A stretch of DNA of 64,000 nucleotides from Agrobacterium tumefaciens (GTDB lineage Bacteria > Pseudomonadota > Alphaproteobacteria > Rhizobiales > Rhizobiaceae): NCBI GenBank assembly GCA_025560025.1, contig CP048485.1:310001-374000 (forward strand). Reading direction: 5' to 3'. Positions 26,568 through 35,291 of the stretch are shown here, in pieces. Position 1 is the stretch's first letter, and each line of letters opens with the position of its first letter. Under the pieces are notes generated by a model that saw only the letters and a list, made by a program, of their open reading frames with translations, did no database searches and had not been told where the DNA came from. A program made the position numbers and the translations under genes.

Positions 26568-27869
26568 ATGCAAACATCCTTCACTCCCGAGCAGCTGGCC
26601 GATCCGCATGTGGCGGAATCCGAAAAGATCCTGCGCAAATGTGTACATTGCGGCTTCTGCACGGCCACCTGTCCCACCTATGTCACGCTCGGCAACGAGC
26701 TGGACAGCCCGCGCGGCCGCATCTACCTCATCAAGGACATGCTGGAAAATAGCCGCCCGGCTGACCGAGAAGTCGTTACCCATATCGATCGCTGCCTGTC
26801 TTGCCTTGCCTGCACCACGACCTGTCCCTCCGGCGTGGATTACATGCATCTGGTCGATCATGCCCGCGCCCATATCGAACAGACCTATAAACGCCCTTTC
26901 ATGGACCGGCTGACCCGCAATCTTCTGGCTGCGGTTCTGCCCTATCCCGGTCGCTTCCGGCTCGCCCTGCATCTGGCAAGGCTGGCACGGCCCTTCGCCG
27001 GGCTGCTTGCGAAGTTTCCGGCGATGAAGCCGCTGCAATCCATGCTTGCTCTCGCTCCCGCCTCCATCCCCGCCGTCTCCGCTTCCGCCCGTCCGGGTAA
27101 GCGGCCGGCGGAGGGGGAAAAGCGCGGTCGCGTCGCCATCCTTACCGGTTGTGCCCAGCCGGTGCTCGACCCCGGCATCAACGAGGCGACGCTACGGCTG
27201 CTTTCGCGGCTTGGGGTCGAGGTCGTGGTTCCCAGAGGCGAGGGTTGCTGCGGTTCGCTGGTGCATCACATGGGACGGGAGGAAGAGGCGCTGGCCGCCG
27301 CCCGCCGTAATGTCGATGTCTGGATGCGCGAGATGGAGAATGGTGGGCTCGATGCCGTCATCATCACCGCGTCGGGCTGCGGCACCACGATCAAGGATTA
27401 TGGTCATATGCTGCGGCTTGATCCGGCCTATGCGGAAAAAGCCGCGCGGGTCTCCGCGCTTGCAAAAGACATCACCGAATATCTCGCCACCCTCGATCTG
27501 CCGCAACGGCAAAGCCAGGGCCTGACGGTCGCCTACCATTCCGCCTGCTCCATGCAGCATGGCCAGAAGATCACGCTCGCACCGAAACAATTGCTGAAAG
27601 CGGCGGGGTTTACCGTGCGTGATCCGGCGGAAGGGCATCTCTGTTGCGGGTCGGCCGGAACCTACAACATCATGCAGCCGGAGATTTCCGGAAAGCTGAA
27701 GGCACGCAAGGTCAGGAATATCGAGGCCACCCGCGCGGACGTCATCGCCACGGGCAATATCGGCTGCATCACGCAGATTGCGACAGGGACGGACATGCCG
27801 ATCCTGCACACGGTGGAGCTTCTGGACTGGGCCTATGGCGGGCCGAAACCGGCGAGGCTTTCGGTTTAG
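26568..27869 (+). CDS. glcF: Glycolate oxidase iron-sulfur subunit GlcF
   Basis: A 433-residue subunit that carries electrons from the flavin subunits to quinone. Two ferredoxin-type 4Fe-4S motifs lie near residues 26-37 (CVHCGFCTATCP) and 78-88 (CLSCLACTTTCP). Two CCG domains follow (GEGCCGSLVHHMG near 225 and HLCCGSAGTYN near 360), as in other quinone-linked oxidoreductases. The linker near residues 155-185 is Pro/Ala-rich. Last gene of the operon; a family D palindrome lies in the convergent gap after it. Confidence 0.94.
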   Translation: MQTSFTPEQLADPHVAESEKILRKCVHCGFCTATCPTYVTLGNELDSPRGRIYLIKDMLENSRPADREVVTHIDRCLSCLACTTTCPSGVDYMHLVDHARAHIEQTYKRPFMDRLTRNLLAAVLPYPGRFRLALHLARLARPFAGLLAKFPAMKPLQSMLALAPASIPAVSASARPGKRPAEGEKRGRVAILTGCAQPVLDPGINEATLRLLSRLGVEVVVPRGEGCCGSLVHHMGREEEALAAARRNVDVWMREMENGGLDAVIITASGCGTTIKDYGHMLRLDPAYAEKAARVSALAKDITEYLATLDLPQRQSQGLTVAYHSACSMQHGQKITLAPKQLLKAAGFTVRDPAEGHLCCGSAGTYNIMQPEISGKLKARKVRNIEATRADVIATGNIGCITQIATGTDMPILHTVELLDWAYGGPKPARLSV

Positions 27870-27946
27870 AACGTGGTGCGCCGACAAGGCAGTGATCCGG
27901 CGTCATGACGCAAAGGTTGGGGCCAGTGCGCCTTTCTCAGGCTTCT

Positions 27947-28060
27947 CCTCATCCCTGTGCTTGTCACAGGGATCCAGCCAGCCCAAGTCCTTGGGCTGAG
28001 AGGAATCTTTCCCCGCGCAGACGCGCGTCGGCTGGATTCCTGTGACAGCACAGGAATGAG
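27947..28060. repeat. Intergenic palindromic repeat, family D long copy
   Basis: The outer arms are CCTCATCCCTGTGCTTGTCA and TGTGACAGCACAGGAATGAGG. Inside are an AGCCCAAG/CTTGGGCT hairpin and an ACGCGCGT centre. The same element lies reversed at 61739-61855. It sits between the convergent glcF and outer-membrane-protein genes. Confidence 0.88.
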
Positions 28061-28112
28061 GTTGGGGGGGCACCCAGCACCTGCCGGAAAGCCCCCGCTT
28101 GCCACGCCAATA

Positions 28113-28772
28113 CTAGAACTTATAGGCCACGCCAAAATTCACCGCATTGGTGATGACATCGGTCTTCAGCGAGGCGCCATTGTCGATATCCACATCGATA
28201 AAGGAGTAGGTGCCCTTATATTCCACGAAGGTCGACCAGTTGTCGGTGATGCGGTAGCTGACGCCGGCCTGCGCCTGCAGGGTTGCGCCGCCGAACTGGT
28301 ACTCGAAGGTGCGGCCGGAACCGCGTGTGACCTCCACATGCGGCACGTTGATGCCGACGCCCGCGCCGACATAGGGTGTCAGCGGCAGCTTCTCCAGCGG
28401 AAAGCGGTAGAGCGCGTTCAGCGTCAGAAGGTTCAGTCCGTCGGTAAACTCGAAATGCGACCAGCCGGAGCGGGCAAGCGTCTGGTCGTCGGCATAGACC
28501 TTGTCATGGGTGAAATCGAGCGAGATACCGAAATTGTTGAGCCGGCCCTCATCGAACCAGTAGGTGCCGCGCACGCCCCAATAGGGCGGGCTGGAAAACG
28601 ACTTGCCTTCCCAACCGGCCCGGAAGTCCGGGCCGTCCGACACTTTAACATCGCTGTGCGGCGCGCTTTGCCAGCCGCCATAACCGGAAATTTCAAATTC
28701 CCCCGCCATTGCGGCAGAGAAGGAAACGCCGCTGAACAACAGGGCGCAAACAAATAAAGTATGGCGCGGCAT
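28113..28772 (-). CDS. Outer membrane beta-barrel protein
   Basis: A 219-residue protein with a Sec signal peptide (cleaved near AMAGEF), then eight or so amphipathic strands. It ends AVNFGVAYKF, with the C-terminal Phe typical of barrels recognised by the Bam complex. It belongs to the OmpA-like/porin-family small barrels of rhizobia. The segment YVGAGVGINVPHVEV near residue 135 is a family-typical strand pair. No catalytic motif of PagP- or PagL-type lipid A enzymes is evident, so the role is unknown. It is a single gene and convergent with glcF. Confidence 0.82.
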   Translation of the reverse strand: MPRHTLFVCALLFSGVSFSAAMAGEFEISGYGGWQSAPHSDVKVSDGPDFRAGWEGKSFSSPPYWGVRGTYWFDEGRLNNFGISLDFTHDKVYADDQTLARSGWSHFEFTDGLNLLTLNALYRFPLEKLPLTPYVGAGVGINVPHVEVTRGSGRTFEYQFGGATLQAQAGVSYRITDNWSTFVEYKGTYSFIDVDIDNGASLKTDVITNAVNFGVAYKF

Positions 28773-28841
28773 GAAGAGAATCCAGATTGATATCAGGAAT
28801 GCACCAAACCGTTTTTTGGTAACATTAAAATGACAGAAACG

Positions 28842-28873
28842 AAAAACGGGCGGTCAGCAGACCACCCGTTTTA
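28842..28873. terminator. Hairpin with A and T runs in the gap 28773-29035
   Basis: AAAAACGGGCGGTC pairs with GACCACCCGTTTT (one mismatch). It ends in T on both strands and lies 31 bases from the end of a possible ldt transcript leader. The remaining gap to 29035 shows no gene; a weak GGCGCC-containing palindrome near 28909 is unexplained. Confidence 0.6.
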
Positions 28874-29035
28874 AGGCCGTTCCATCATCCCCCTGAGAGA
28901 GGTTCGGCGCCTGGCGTCCCCCGCCAAGTCTCGATCAATTGGATTTGGCGCGATTGTACCGCCGCAAGACGGCAATACAAGCGGATACGCCGCCATATTG
29001 CCCATGGATGCCCGGAATGGGAAAATCCGTTGCCG

Positions 29036-29809
29036 TCATATCACAATGACGGTGGTTCCGACGTTGACGCGCTCATAAAGATCGGTGACATCCTCGTTGC
29101 GCATGCGGATGCAGCCGGATGAATTGTTGCTGCCGATCGTCCATGGCTGGTTGGTGCCGTGGATTCGGTAAAGGGTGGAACCAAGATACATGGCGCGCGC
29201 GCCCATCGGATTGGCCGGGCCGCCTTCCATGAAGGCCGGCAGGTAATGTCCCTTCGCCGCCTCGCGGGTAATCATCTCTTTCGGTGGGGTCCAGCTCGGC
29301 CATTCCGCCTTGCGGGTCACCTTGTGCGTTCCGGCCCATTCAAAACCGGGCTTGCCGACGCCCACGCCATAACGGCGCGCCTTGCCATCGGCCAGGACGA
29401 GATAAAGGAACCGGTTCGGCGTATCGATGACGATGGTGCCGGGTTTTTCATTGGTCTGGTAGCTCACGATCTGCGGCAGGAATTGCGGCGCGATCTGCGT
29501 GCGCACCGGCGCATTGGGGCGCACGGCGGCATTCTGCACCCTCGCAGGGCGCTGTGATGTGACGCCGGAGCTGGGGCGCTGCGGCATGGCGACCTGGCGC
29601 TGCTGGAAGAGCGGCTGGCGTGCGGCAGGCGCGCGCGGATAAACCACGGGGCGCACATTGCCGCGTCCAAGCTGGGTGACCCAGGGGGCGGAAAGGTCGG
29701 GGCTGACGACGACGGGCGGGCGCTCGCGATAACGCTCATTGGCCATTGCGGCCGGGGCGGCGAAGGTGGAAACGAGGCTCAGCGCCAGAAAAACGGACTT
29801 CATCGTCAT
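29036..29809 (-). CDS. L,D-transpeptidase (YkuD domain)
   Basis: A 257-residue periplasmic enzyme with a signal peptide (MTMKSVFLALSLVSTFAAPA). A Pro/Arg/Gln-rich linker of about 90 residues follows, then the YkuD catalytic domain. The active-site motif IHGTNQPWTIGSNNSSGCIR near residue 217 carries the catalytic Cys in SSGCIRM. Such enzymes make 3-3 crosslinks in peptidoglycan or attach proteins to it. Agrobacteria hold many of these and use them heavily in polar growth. The start at 29809 has AGAGAGAG upstream; MKSVF two codons later is possible. It is monocistronic. Confidence 0.9.
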   Translation of the reverse strand: MTMKSVFLALSLVSTFAAPAAMANERYRERPPVVVSPDLSAPWVTQLGRGNVRPVVYPRAPAARQPLFQQRQVAMPQRPSSGVTSQRPARVQNAAVRPNAPVRTQIAPQFLPQIVSYQTNEKPGTIVIDTPNRFLYLVLADGKARRYGVGVGKPGFEWAGTHKVTRKAEWPSWTPPKEMITREAAKGHYLPAFMEGGPANPMGARAMYLGSTLYRIHGTNQPWTIGSNNSSGCIRMRNEDVTDLYERVNVGTTVIVI

Positions 29810-30047
29810 CGGGTGGACTCTCTCTGCGGGATGTCGCAACAATCAAAATCGCGGGTATCATTCGCCCGCATTGCCGGACACGTTCGCACCTTGACGCAAG
29901 TGAATCGTAAATGGCTGTTCATTAAAAAGCGCTTCATTAGCGCAACCTGTATTTAGGGTTAGCGCCTGGTTTTGAAACGTGGTGAATGAGTGGTAAGTGC
30001 GCGTGTCCCGCCGGTGATTTGCGGGAGTGGAAAAGGGTTGTTGCGGA

Positions 30048-30677
30048 ATGAACGAGGCGGGACTTGAAACCGGCGCTGATGGCCGCGTGCGGTGTTTCTG
30101 GCAGCAGGGGCTTGAAGATTACAGCCGCTACCATGACGAGGAATGGGGTTATCCCGTCACCGATGACCGCCGCCTGTTTGAGAAGATCTGTCTGGAAGGG
30201 TTCCAGTCCGGGCTGTCGTGGCTGACGGTTCTGCGCAAGCGTGAGGCTTTCCGCGTCGCCTTTGCCAATTTCGAATTCGAAAAAGTGGCCGAGTTCGGTG
30301 AGGCCGACATCGAGCGTTGCCTTGCGGACAAGGGCATCATCCGCCATCGCGGCAAGATTGTTTCAACCATCAATAACGCCCGCCGGGCCATGGAATTGCG
30401 GGACGAATTCGGCTCGCTCGCCCGTTATTTCTGGAGTTTCGAACCTGCCGCCGCAGAAAGGCCGCAAAGGCTGGACTATGCGACGTTAAGTGCCAACCCA
30501 ACCAGCGCCGCATCCATTCGCCTTTCCAAGGATTTGAAGAAGCGGGGCTGGAGTTTCGTCGGCCCGACGACAGTCTATGCATTCATGCAGGCCATGGGTA
30601 TGGTCAACGATCATATCGAAGGTTGTCATTGCCGCGAGCCGATTGAGCTCATGCGGCGGGAGTTTGTACGTCCATGA
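30048..30677 (+). CDS. tag: DNA-3-methyladenine glycosylase I
   Basis: Tag cuts 3-methyladenine from alkylated DNA, starting base excision repair. The 209-residue protein has the family pattern CFWQQGLEDYSRYHDEEWG near residue 15, SGLSWLTVLRKREAFR near 54, and the C-terminal zinc residues in NDHIEGCHCRE. ATG at 30048 starts MNEAGLETG; a GTG seven codons upstream is an alternative. The stop overlaps the next start as ATGA, so the following secreted protein is translationally coupled. Confidence 0.92.
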   Translation: MNEAGLETGADGRVRCFWQQGLEDYSRYHDEEWGYPVTDDRRLFEKICLEGFQSGLSWLTVLRKREAFRVAFANFEFEKVAEFGEADIERCLADKGIIRHRGKIVSTINNARRAMELRDEFGSLARYFWSFEPAAAERPQRLDYATLSANPTSAASIRLSKDLKKRGWSFVGPTTVYAFMQAMGMVNDHIEGCHCREPIELMRREFVRP

Positions 30678-31117
30678 AGGTAACCTCCCTTCTTCTGGCT
30701 CTCACCATGGCCATGGCCGCCGTGCCGCATCAATCCTTCGCTGAAAGCCGCAACGTCGATGGCATCTGGCTGGATGATGGCGAAAGGCTGAAGGAAGTCG
30801 CCTTGCCGCCGAGCGGTCCACTGAAGCTCGATGGCTGGACGCGGCGCGGCCGCGGCGATGTTTACCGTTTGAAAGTCAAGGCCGGGCAGACGGTGAAGGT
30901 CGAGCTTGCTTCCTCCAGTGAATTCGTCCTGATGGCAATCTTCGATTTCTCGACGCCCGATGAGGATGCGATCTTCTTCAGCGATTCCCAAGGTAAAACC
31001 GCGACACTGACGCCGAAGGCGGATACGGAATGGCTGATCCGGCCGACCCTTATCCTGGGATTGCCCCGCCGTGGTCTCGGCGCCCACTATACGCTGACGG
31101 TCAGCACCGAAAAATAA
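30674..31117 (+). CDS. Secreted protein of unknown function coupled to tag
   Basis: A 147-residue protein with a signal peptide (MKVTSLLLALTMAMAAVPHQ, cleavage near SFAES). The mature part is a single all-beta domain containing VYRLKVKAGQTVKVEL and ending GAHYTLTVSTEK, which resembles the pre-peptidase C-terminal (PPC) beta-sandwich. Its start overlaps the tag stop by four bases. No functional link between a periplasmic beta domain and a cytosolic glycosylase is obvious. Confidence 0.72.
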   Translation: MKVTSLLLALTMAMAAVPHQSFAESRNVDGIWLDDGERLKEVALPPSGPLKLDGWTRRGRGDVYRLKVKAGQTVKVELASSSEFVLMAIFDFSTPDEDAIFFSDSQGKTATLTPKADTEWLIRPTLILGLPRRGLGAHYTLTVSTEK

Positions 31118-31129
31118 CGGCAGTCCAGC

Positions 31130-32173
31130 TCAGCCCGCTTGCGTCAGGGCGATCAGGCCGAAACTCAGAACACCAAGCAGCACGAGCGAAAGGCTGGCGG
31201 CGACGATGACCTTGCCGCCGGCATGGCGAAGGCTGCGAATATCGACCGAAAGGCCCAGCGCCGCCATCGACATGATGGTGAGGATATTGGAGAGCGAGGC
31301 GACGGGGCCTATCAGAGCCTCGGGAATGAGGCCGAAGGACCGCGCCATGATCATCAGCACGAAGGCGATGATGAACCACGGAACCATCTGCTGCAATCTC
31401 AGGCGTTCCGTGCCGGACTGGCCATGGATGACGGAAAGGGCGGCGATGACCGGCCCCAGCATCAGCACGCGGATGAGCTTGACGATCGTGCCGGTCTGCA
31501 CGGCGACTGCGCCGAGCGGGGCGGTTGCGGCCAGAACCTGCGGCACCGCATAGACCGTCAGGCCGGCAAAGATGCCATATTGGGTGTCATCGAGACCCAG
31601 AAGCTGCGGCAGGAATGGCATCAGCAGCACGGCGACGACGCCGAGAACCGCGGTAAAGGCAATCGAGGCGGCGACATCTTCAGGCTTCGCGCCGATGGCG
31701 GGCGCGGCGGCGGCAATGGCGGAGTTGCCGCAGATGGAATTGCCGCAGGCGATCAGCGTCGCAAGCTTGGGCGGCAGGCCAAGCATCCGCCCGGCAGCAT
31801 AGCTGACGATCAGCGACAGCGCGACGATCAGCGCAATGCCGCCAATCAGCAAACCGCCGGCACCTTTGAGGATGGAAAGGCTCAAGGACGCGCCGAGAAG
31901 CGCCACCGCGATTTCGAGCAGGGTCTTGGCGCTGAATTTGATGCCGGCCGAAGCGACCGCGGGCAGCGACACCAGCGAACGCAGCAGCGTGCCGATCAGA
32001 ATGGCGAGTACGAGATCGCCGAGCCATGCGTGGCCTGCAAGCCGCACCTGAAAGCGCTCCGCCAGAATGGCGGCGCAGCTGACCGCCGCGCAGAGGAGAA
32101 TGCCCGGCAGGAGCGGGGTGAGCCAGCGAAGCGAGAACTGAAAGGGATGAGCGAGGGTGCGATGTTGTGCCAT
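31130..32173 (-). CDS. YeiH-family putative sulfate exporter
   Basis: A 347-residue inner-membrane protein with about ten helices, of the UPF0324/Cons_hypoth698 family. It contains GNSICGNSAIAAAAPAIGAK near residue 146, the conserved Cys/Asn-rich signature of the family. E. coli YeiH sits beside the LysR regulator YeiE; some relatives are annotated as sulfate exporters, though direct evidence is thin. Here too a LysR gene is divergent, with an AT-rich inverted repeat between them. It is convergent with the secreted tag-coupled gene, with only 12 bases between the stops. Confidence 0.85.
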   Translation of the reverse strand: MAQHRTLAHPFQFSLRWLTPLLPGILLCAAVSCAAILAERFQVRLAGHAWLGDLVLAILIGTLLRSLVSLPAVASAGIKFSAKTLLEIAVALLGASLSLSILKGAGGLLIGGIALIVALSLIVSYAAGRMLGLPPKLATLIACGNSICGNSAIAAAAPAIGAKPEDVAASIAFTAVLGVVAVLLMPFLPQLLGLDDTQYGIFAGLTVYAVPQVLAATAPLGAVAVQTGTIVKLIRVLMLGPVIAALSVIHGQSGTERLRLQQMVPWFIIAFVLMIMARSFGLIPEALIGPVASLSNILTIMSMAALGLSVDIRSLRHAGGKVIVAASLSLVLLGVLSFGLIALTQAG

Positions 32174-32203
32174 GGCCAGACAATGCCGTAGCCACCTGTT
32201 TTA

Positions 32204-32241
32204 TTCTATCAAATAATATGGCATATATTATTCGATAAAAT
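32204..32241. promoter_or_regulatory. Likely LysR operator between the yeiH-like and yeiE-like genes
   Basis: TTCTATCAAATAATAT-GGC-ATATATTATTCGATAAAA is an AT-rich inverted repeat (TATCRAATAATAT arms) centred in an 81-base divergent gap, the expected place for a LysR-type recognition site. Confidence 0.65.
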
Positions 32242-32254
32242 CGAATGAAAAGCC

Positions 32255-33172
32255 ATGACCTTCGAACAGCTCCGCATTTTCATCGCCGTTGCCGAACGCG
32301 AGCACCTCACAAGGGCCGCCGAAGCCATCGGTCTGACCGCCTCCGCCGTCAGTTCCGCCATCAAGAATCTCGAGGCCTTTTACAACGTCGAGCTTTTTCA
32401 TCGGGTCGGCCGCAACATCGAGCTGACCGAAAGCGGCCGGGTGTTTCTGGGCGAAGCGAAGGCGACATTGGCGCGTGTGCGCAATGCGGAATTGATTCTC
32501 TCCGAAATGGGCGGGCTGACGCGCGGCGAAATTACCGTCTGCGCCAGCCAGACGATTGCAAGCTACTGGCTGCCGCCGATCCTGATGCAGTTCAAGAAGC
32601 TTTATCCGGGCGTCACGCTGAAACTCGATATCGGTAATACGAAAACGGTGACGCAGGCCGTGCTTGACGGTCTGGCCGAGGTCGGTTTCATCGAAGGCAG
32701 GATCGATGAGCCGGCTTTGATGGTGCAGCCCGTCGTGTCCGACAAGCTGCTGGTCGTCACCGGTTCGGCGCATCCTTTCGCGGATGGCCGTTATCTCACC
32801 GCGCTCGATATGCTCTACGGCACCTCATGGGTCCTGCGCGAACAGGGCTCTGGCACCCGCTCCGCCTTCGAGGCGGCGGTGCGGCAGATGGGTGTGGACC
32901 CCGGCGAGCTTTCGGTCATGCTCGAACTGCCGTCCAACGAGGCGGTGGTGATGGCGGCACGCTCCGGCGGTGCGGCCACGGCAGTTTCCGCTTCCGTCGC
33001 CTCGCTGTTTCTGCGGCAGGGGCTGCTGGTCCGAGCCGGCATCGATCTGCCTGCCAGAAACTTCGCTTTGCTGCGCCACAAGGAGCGCCACACCAGCCGG
33101 GCGGCCAGGGAGCTGGAGCGCCTCAGCCGTGCGGCCTCGGAGGATTACAAGGCCGGTCTCGCGGGGTTGTAG
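32255..33172 (+). CDS. LysR-family regulator (YeiE/CysB-like)
   Basis: A 305-residue LysR-type regulator that begins MTFEQLRIFIAVAEREHLTR. The helix-turn-helix covers residues 16-40 (AAEAIGLTASAVSSAIKNLE) and the effector domain opens GEITVCASQTIASYWLPP near residue 91. It closely matches the YeiE type, whose E. coli member is linked to sulfite stress and is divergent from yeiH. It likely controls the exporter and itself through the 32204-32241 repeat. A family B palindrome follows in the convergent gap. Confidence 0.88.
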   Translation: MTFEQLRIFIAVAEREHLTRAAEAIGLTASAVSSAIKNLEAFYNVELFHRVGRNIELTESGRVFLGEAKATLARVRNAELILSEMGGLTRGEITVCASQTIASYWLPPILMQFKKLYPGVTLKLDIGNTKTVTQAVLDGLAEVGFIEGRIDEPALMVQPVVSDKLLVVTGSAHPFADGRYLTALDMLYGTSWVLREQGSGTRSAFEAAVRQMGVDPGELSVMLELPSNEAVVMAARSGGAATAVSASVASLFLRQGLLVRAGIDLPARNFALLRHKERHTSRAARELERLSRAASEDYKAGLAGL

Positions 33173-33216
33173 CAGAGTGGCGAGTGGCACTGTTGGCGTG
33201 GGAAGGCCGCCGCTTG

Positions 33217-33343
33217 TTTCTTCTCCCCGAGGGGGGAGAAGTCCGCAGCAGCGGGATGAGGGGGCGACGGTAGAGATAGACCGAGAGCTTGCCCCCTCAT
33301 CCGACCCTTCGGGCCACCTTCTCCCCGGCGGGGAGAAGAAAAG
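33217..33343. repeat. Intergenic palindromic repeat, family B copy 1
   Basis: The arms are TTTCTTCTCCCCGAGGGGGG and TTCTCCCCGGCGGGGAGAAG. The centre holds GGGATGAGGGGGCGACGGTA and the matching CCCCCTCATCCGACCC. A second copy is at 53627-53749, with the same orientation and most bases identical. It lies between convergent genes. Confidence 0.9.
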
Positions 33344-33383
33344 GGGAGCGCCGCGACCGGCGTTCCCCATTCGTCAGCATCAA

Positions 33384-33758
33384 TCACTTGCCCTTCGACT
33401 TCAGCCAGGCCTTCATCATGGCGATCTCGCCTTCCTGCGCCTTGATGACCTCTTCGGCCAGCTTGCGGATTTCCGGGTCCTTGCCGTATTCGAGCTGGAC
33501 CTTGGCCATATCGATTGCGCCCTGATGGTGCGGGATCATGCCGCGCACGAAATCGACATCCGCATCGCCGCTATAATCGATGGCCATATCGCCATGCATC
33601 TTCTTGCTGGCTTCCATGAACGCCTTGGTGGACGCGCTGTCGCTCATGGTGCCTTTTGACATGTCATGTCCGGCATGGCCGCCCGCTTCCTGTGCGAAAA
33701 GCGGAATGGTGAAGACGGCTGCGAAAGCGGCGGCGAGCGTGATGGTCTTGATAGACAT
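33384..33758 (-). CDS. DUF305 family secreted protein
   Basis: A 124-residue protein with a signal peptide ([20 protein letters not shown], cleavage near LFAQEA). The mature DUF305 domain has [17 protein letters not shown] near residues 79-95 and a closing [16 protein letters not shown] helix. The His/Met pattern (HAGHDMS, MIPHH, MM) fits periplasmic copper binding, as shown for some DUF305 members. It is followed at 58 bases spacing by another His/Met-rich secreted protein on the same strand, which suggests a small metal-handling unit. Confidence 0.88.
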   Translation of the reverse strand: MSIKTITLAAAFAAVFTIPLFAQEAGGHAGHDMSKGTMSDSASTKAFMEASKKMHGDMAIDYSGDADVDFVRGMIPHHQGAIDMAKVQLEYGKDPEIRKLAEEVIKAQEGEIAMMKAWLKSKGK

Positions 33759-33816
33759 GGATTATCCTTCCTGTGTCTGACGGATTTTTCGAAGATGGGT
33801 CTGAAAAAATCTGGGG

Positions 33817-34209
33817 TCAGGCGCGGGGAGGCGGCAGCGGCGGCGCGAAAGCCTTGCCGTCAAAGACGATGCCGCGCTGCGGCTTCGGATAGGCGAATGT
33901 CACCCGGCCGCTATCGGCGAAGATCGTTCGCGGAACCACGATCAGGCAGGCGGCGCAGGAACCGGGATGTGCGGCATCGTCACCATGCGGGCAGCAACCG
34001 CCCGCTCCATGAGCTCCGTTCTCCGCATGCGCCCGAGACCCTTGGTCCCGATCCGCGGCTCGATGCGAATGGGCATCGTCATGTTTGATCGGCATCTGCG
34101 AGGACGCTGCCATGCCCATGGCCATCGGCATGCTCATCGCCATCTGCGCCGGCATTGCGCCGTATAGCAGGCAGGCAAGGAACATCAATGTACGGACCAC
34201 CTGGGACAT
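33817..34209 (-). CDS. Secreted or membrane-anchored His/Met/Cys-rich protein
   Basis: A 130-residue protein. It opens with a hydrophobic stretch (VVRTLMFLACLLYGAMPAQM), then Met-rich MAMSMPMAMGMAA, then a His/Asp-rich segment (HDDAHSHRAADRD) and a Cys cluster GGCCPHGDDAAHPGSCAAC near residues 69-87. The ending APPLPPPRA is Pro-rich. The layout resembles DUF2946-type small proteins found near copper genes, but I am not certain of the family. It lies upstream of the DUF305 gene on the same strand. Metal binding is inferred from residue content only. Confidence 0.65.
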   Translation of the reverse strand: MSQVVRTLMFLACLLYGAMPAQMAMSMPMAMGMAASSQMPIKHDDAHSHRAADRDQGSRAHAENGAHGAGGCCPHGDDAAHPGSCAACLIVVPRTIFADSGRVTFAYPKPQRGIVFDGKAFAPPLPPPRA

Positions 34210-34250
34210 GGCGTGAATTTACCGCTGGAATTATGGAATAAGCATGGCCA

Positions 34251-35015
34251 TCAGGTCAGTTCACGCGCAATGACGTGATGCACGATACGATAATCCCTGC
34301 TTTCCTCGCCAAACGGGGCAAGCGGCCATTCCCATGCGGCGGCAGGGGCAGGAAGCTCGATGCCATGCAGCAGGTCTTCATGCTGGTGCAGGTTGCCGTC
34401 TTTGCCGATGACGTTGAAGGACGTGTCCGTTATCAGGCAAGCCTTGCAGGGCAGGCCAGCCAGCGCTTCCAGATGGGTGTGAATGATCTTCGGCAGAAGA
34501 TCGTCCGGGGCATCTGCGATCTTTTCCCGCTCCAGACGGTGGCGTGCGCCGGTGCCGATCTGTGACAGGAGATTGGCCGATACCACGAGATCAAGATAGG
34601 GCACCCGCCGCAGGAAATCGAGCGGTTCGGCCGGTCGGCCGGCAAGAACATCGTCAAAACCGGAAAGATCGCGGTTGGCGATGCGGACATTCTTTTTGGC
34701 ATTGAGGCGCAGCTTCGCCTGCACGCTGGCAAGATGCACCAGATCGACCAGCACGACGGTATCGAACATCGCCACCAGCGCATCATAGGGCACATCGCGC
34801 AACAGGCCCGATCCCAGCACGACGGCCGTTCGCCGCTGCTTCAGCTTTCTGGCCGATTGCAGCACGAATTGCCGGCTGTTGTTTTCATGCTCCGCCCAGG
34901 CTTTGGCGCAGCGGTTGGCGCGCGCCCAGAGGTTGACGGAATAGCGTATATGAGGCCGGAATTCTTTCGGCGTGACCGCGCGTGTGGCGGCATATTGCAG
35001 GGCTTCGAGGATCAT
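34251..35015 (-). CDS. Conserved protein with Rossmann-like fold, function unknown
   Basis: A 254-residue cytosolic protein. TAVVLGSGLLRDVP near residue 63 and MFDTVVLVDLVHL near residue 83 look like the first two strands and glycine loop of an S-adenosylmethionine-dependent methyltransferase fold. DLVVSANLLSQIG near residue 142 would be the fourth strand, in which NLLSQ replaces the usual catalytic motif. No named family is recognised. It starts 7 bases after the end of the broken toxin gene, and all genes from 33.4 to 35.5 kb share this strand. Confidence 0.6.
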   Translation of the reverse strand: MILEALQYAATRAVTPKEFRPHIRYSVNLWARANRCAKAWAEHENNSRQFVLQSARKLKQRRTAVVLGSGLLRDVPYDALVAMFDTVVLVDLVHLASVQAKLRLNAKKNVRIANRDLSGFDDVLAGRPAEPLDFLRRVPYLDLVVSANLLSQIGTGARHRLEREKIADAPDDLLPKIIHTHLEALAGLPCKACLITDTSFNVIGKDGNLHQHEDLLHGIELPAPAAAWEWPLAPFGEESRDYRIVHHVIARELT

Positions 35016-35021
35016 GAATGC

Positions 35022-35291
35022 CTAACGGTAGATTTCACGGCGATGGCCGATTTCGACCACCAGCACGACGAGCTTGTGATCCTGTATATCGCAGATGATG
35101 CGGTAATCGCCCACCCGGTAGCGCCAGAAATTTCCAAGCTCGGAGCCTTGCAGGGCAGCGCCGGTCTGGCGTGGGTCATCCAGTGCCGCCAATCGTTCAT
35201 GCAGAAAATTCCGGATTCGCTGGCGCGTTTCCGGATTTATCTTGCGCATCTCTTTCTGGACAAGCGTGTGCTATTCAATTGTCCAGATCAC
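35022..35291 (-). pseudogene. RelE/ParE-family toxin with an early in-frame stop
   Basis: From the GTG at 35291, which overlaps the antitoxin 3' end as toxin starts usually do, the frame reads V-I-W-T-I-E, then TAG (35273-35271), then H-T-L-V-Q-K-E-M-R-K and a complete toxin body. MIWTIEY is a common RelE/ParE first strand, so the TAG most likely replaces a Tyr codon. The body (NPETRQRIRNFLHERLAAL, GNFWRYRVGDYRIICDI, EIGHRREIYR) keeps the family core. Translation could restart at ATG 35249 (75 residues) after AGAAAGAG, but it would lack the first strand. Suppression or a sequencing error are alternatives. Confidence 0.65.

Noticed and set aside
28773..29035. Possible 6S or SRP RNA in the structured gap
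   Set aside because: No GGUCAGGUCCGGAAGGAAGCA-like core of SRP RNA and no long 6S-type stem with central bubble could be traced.
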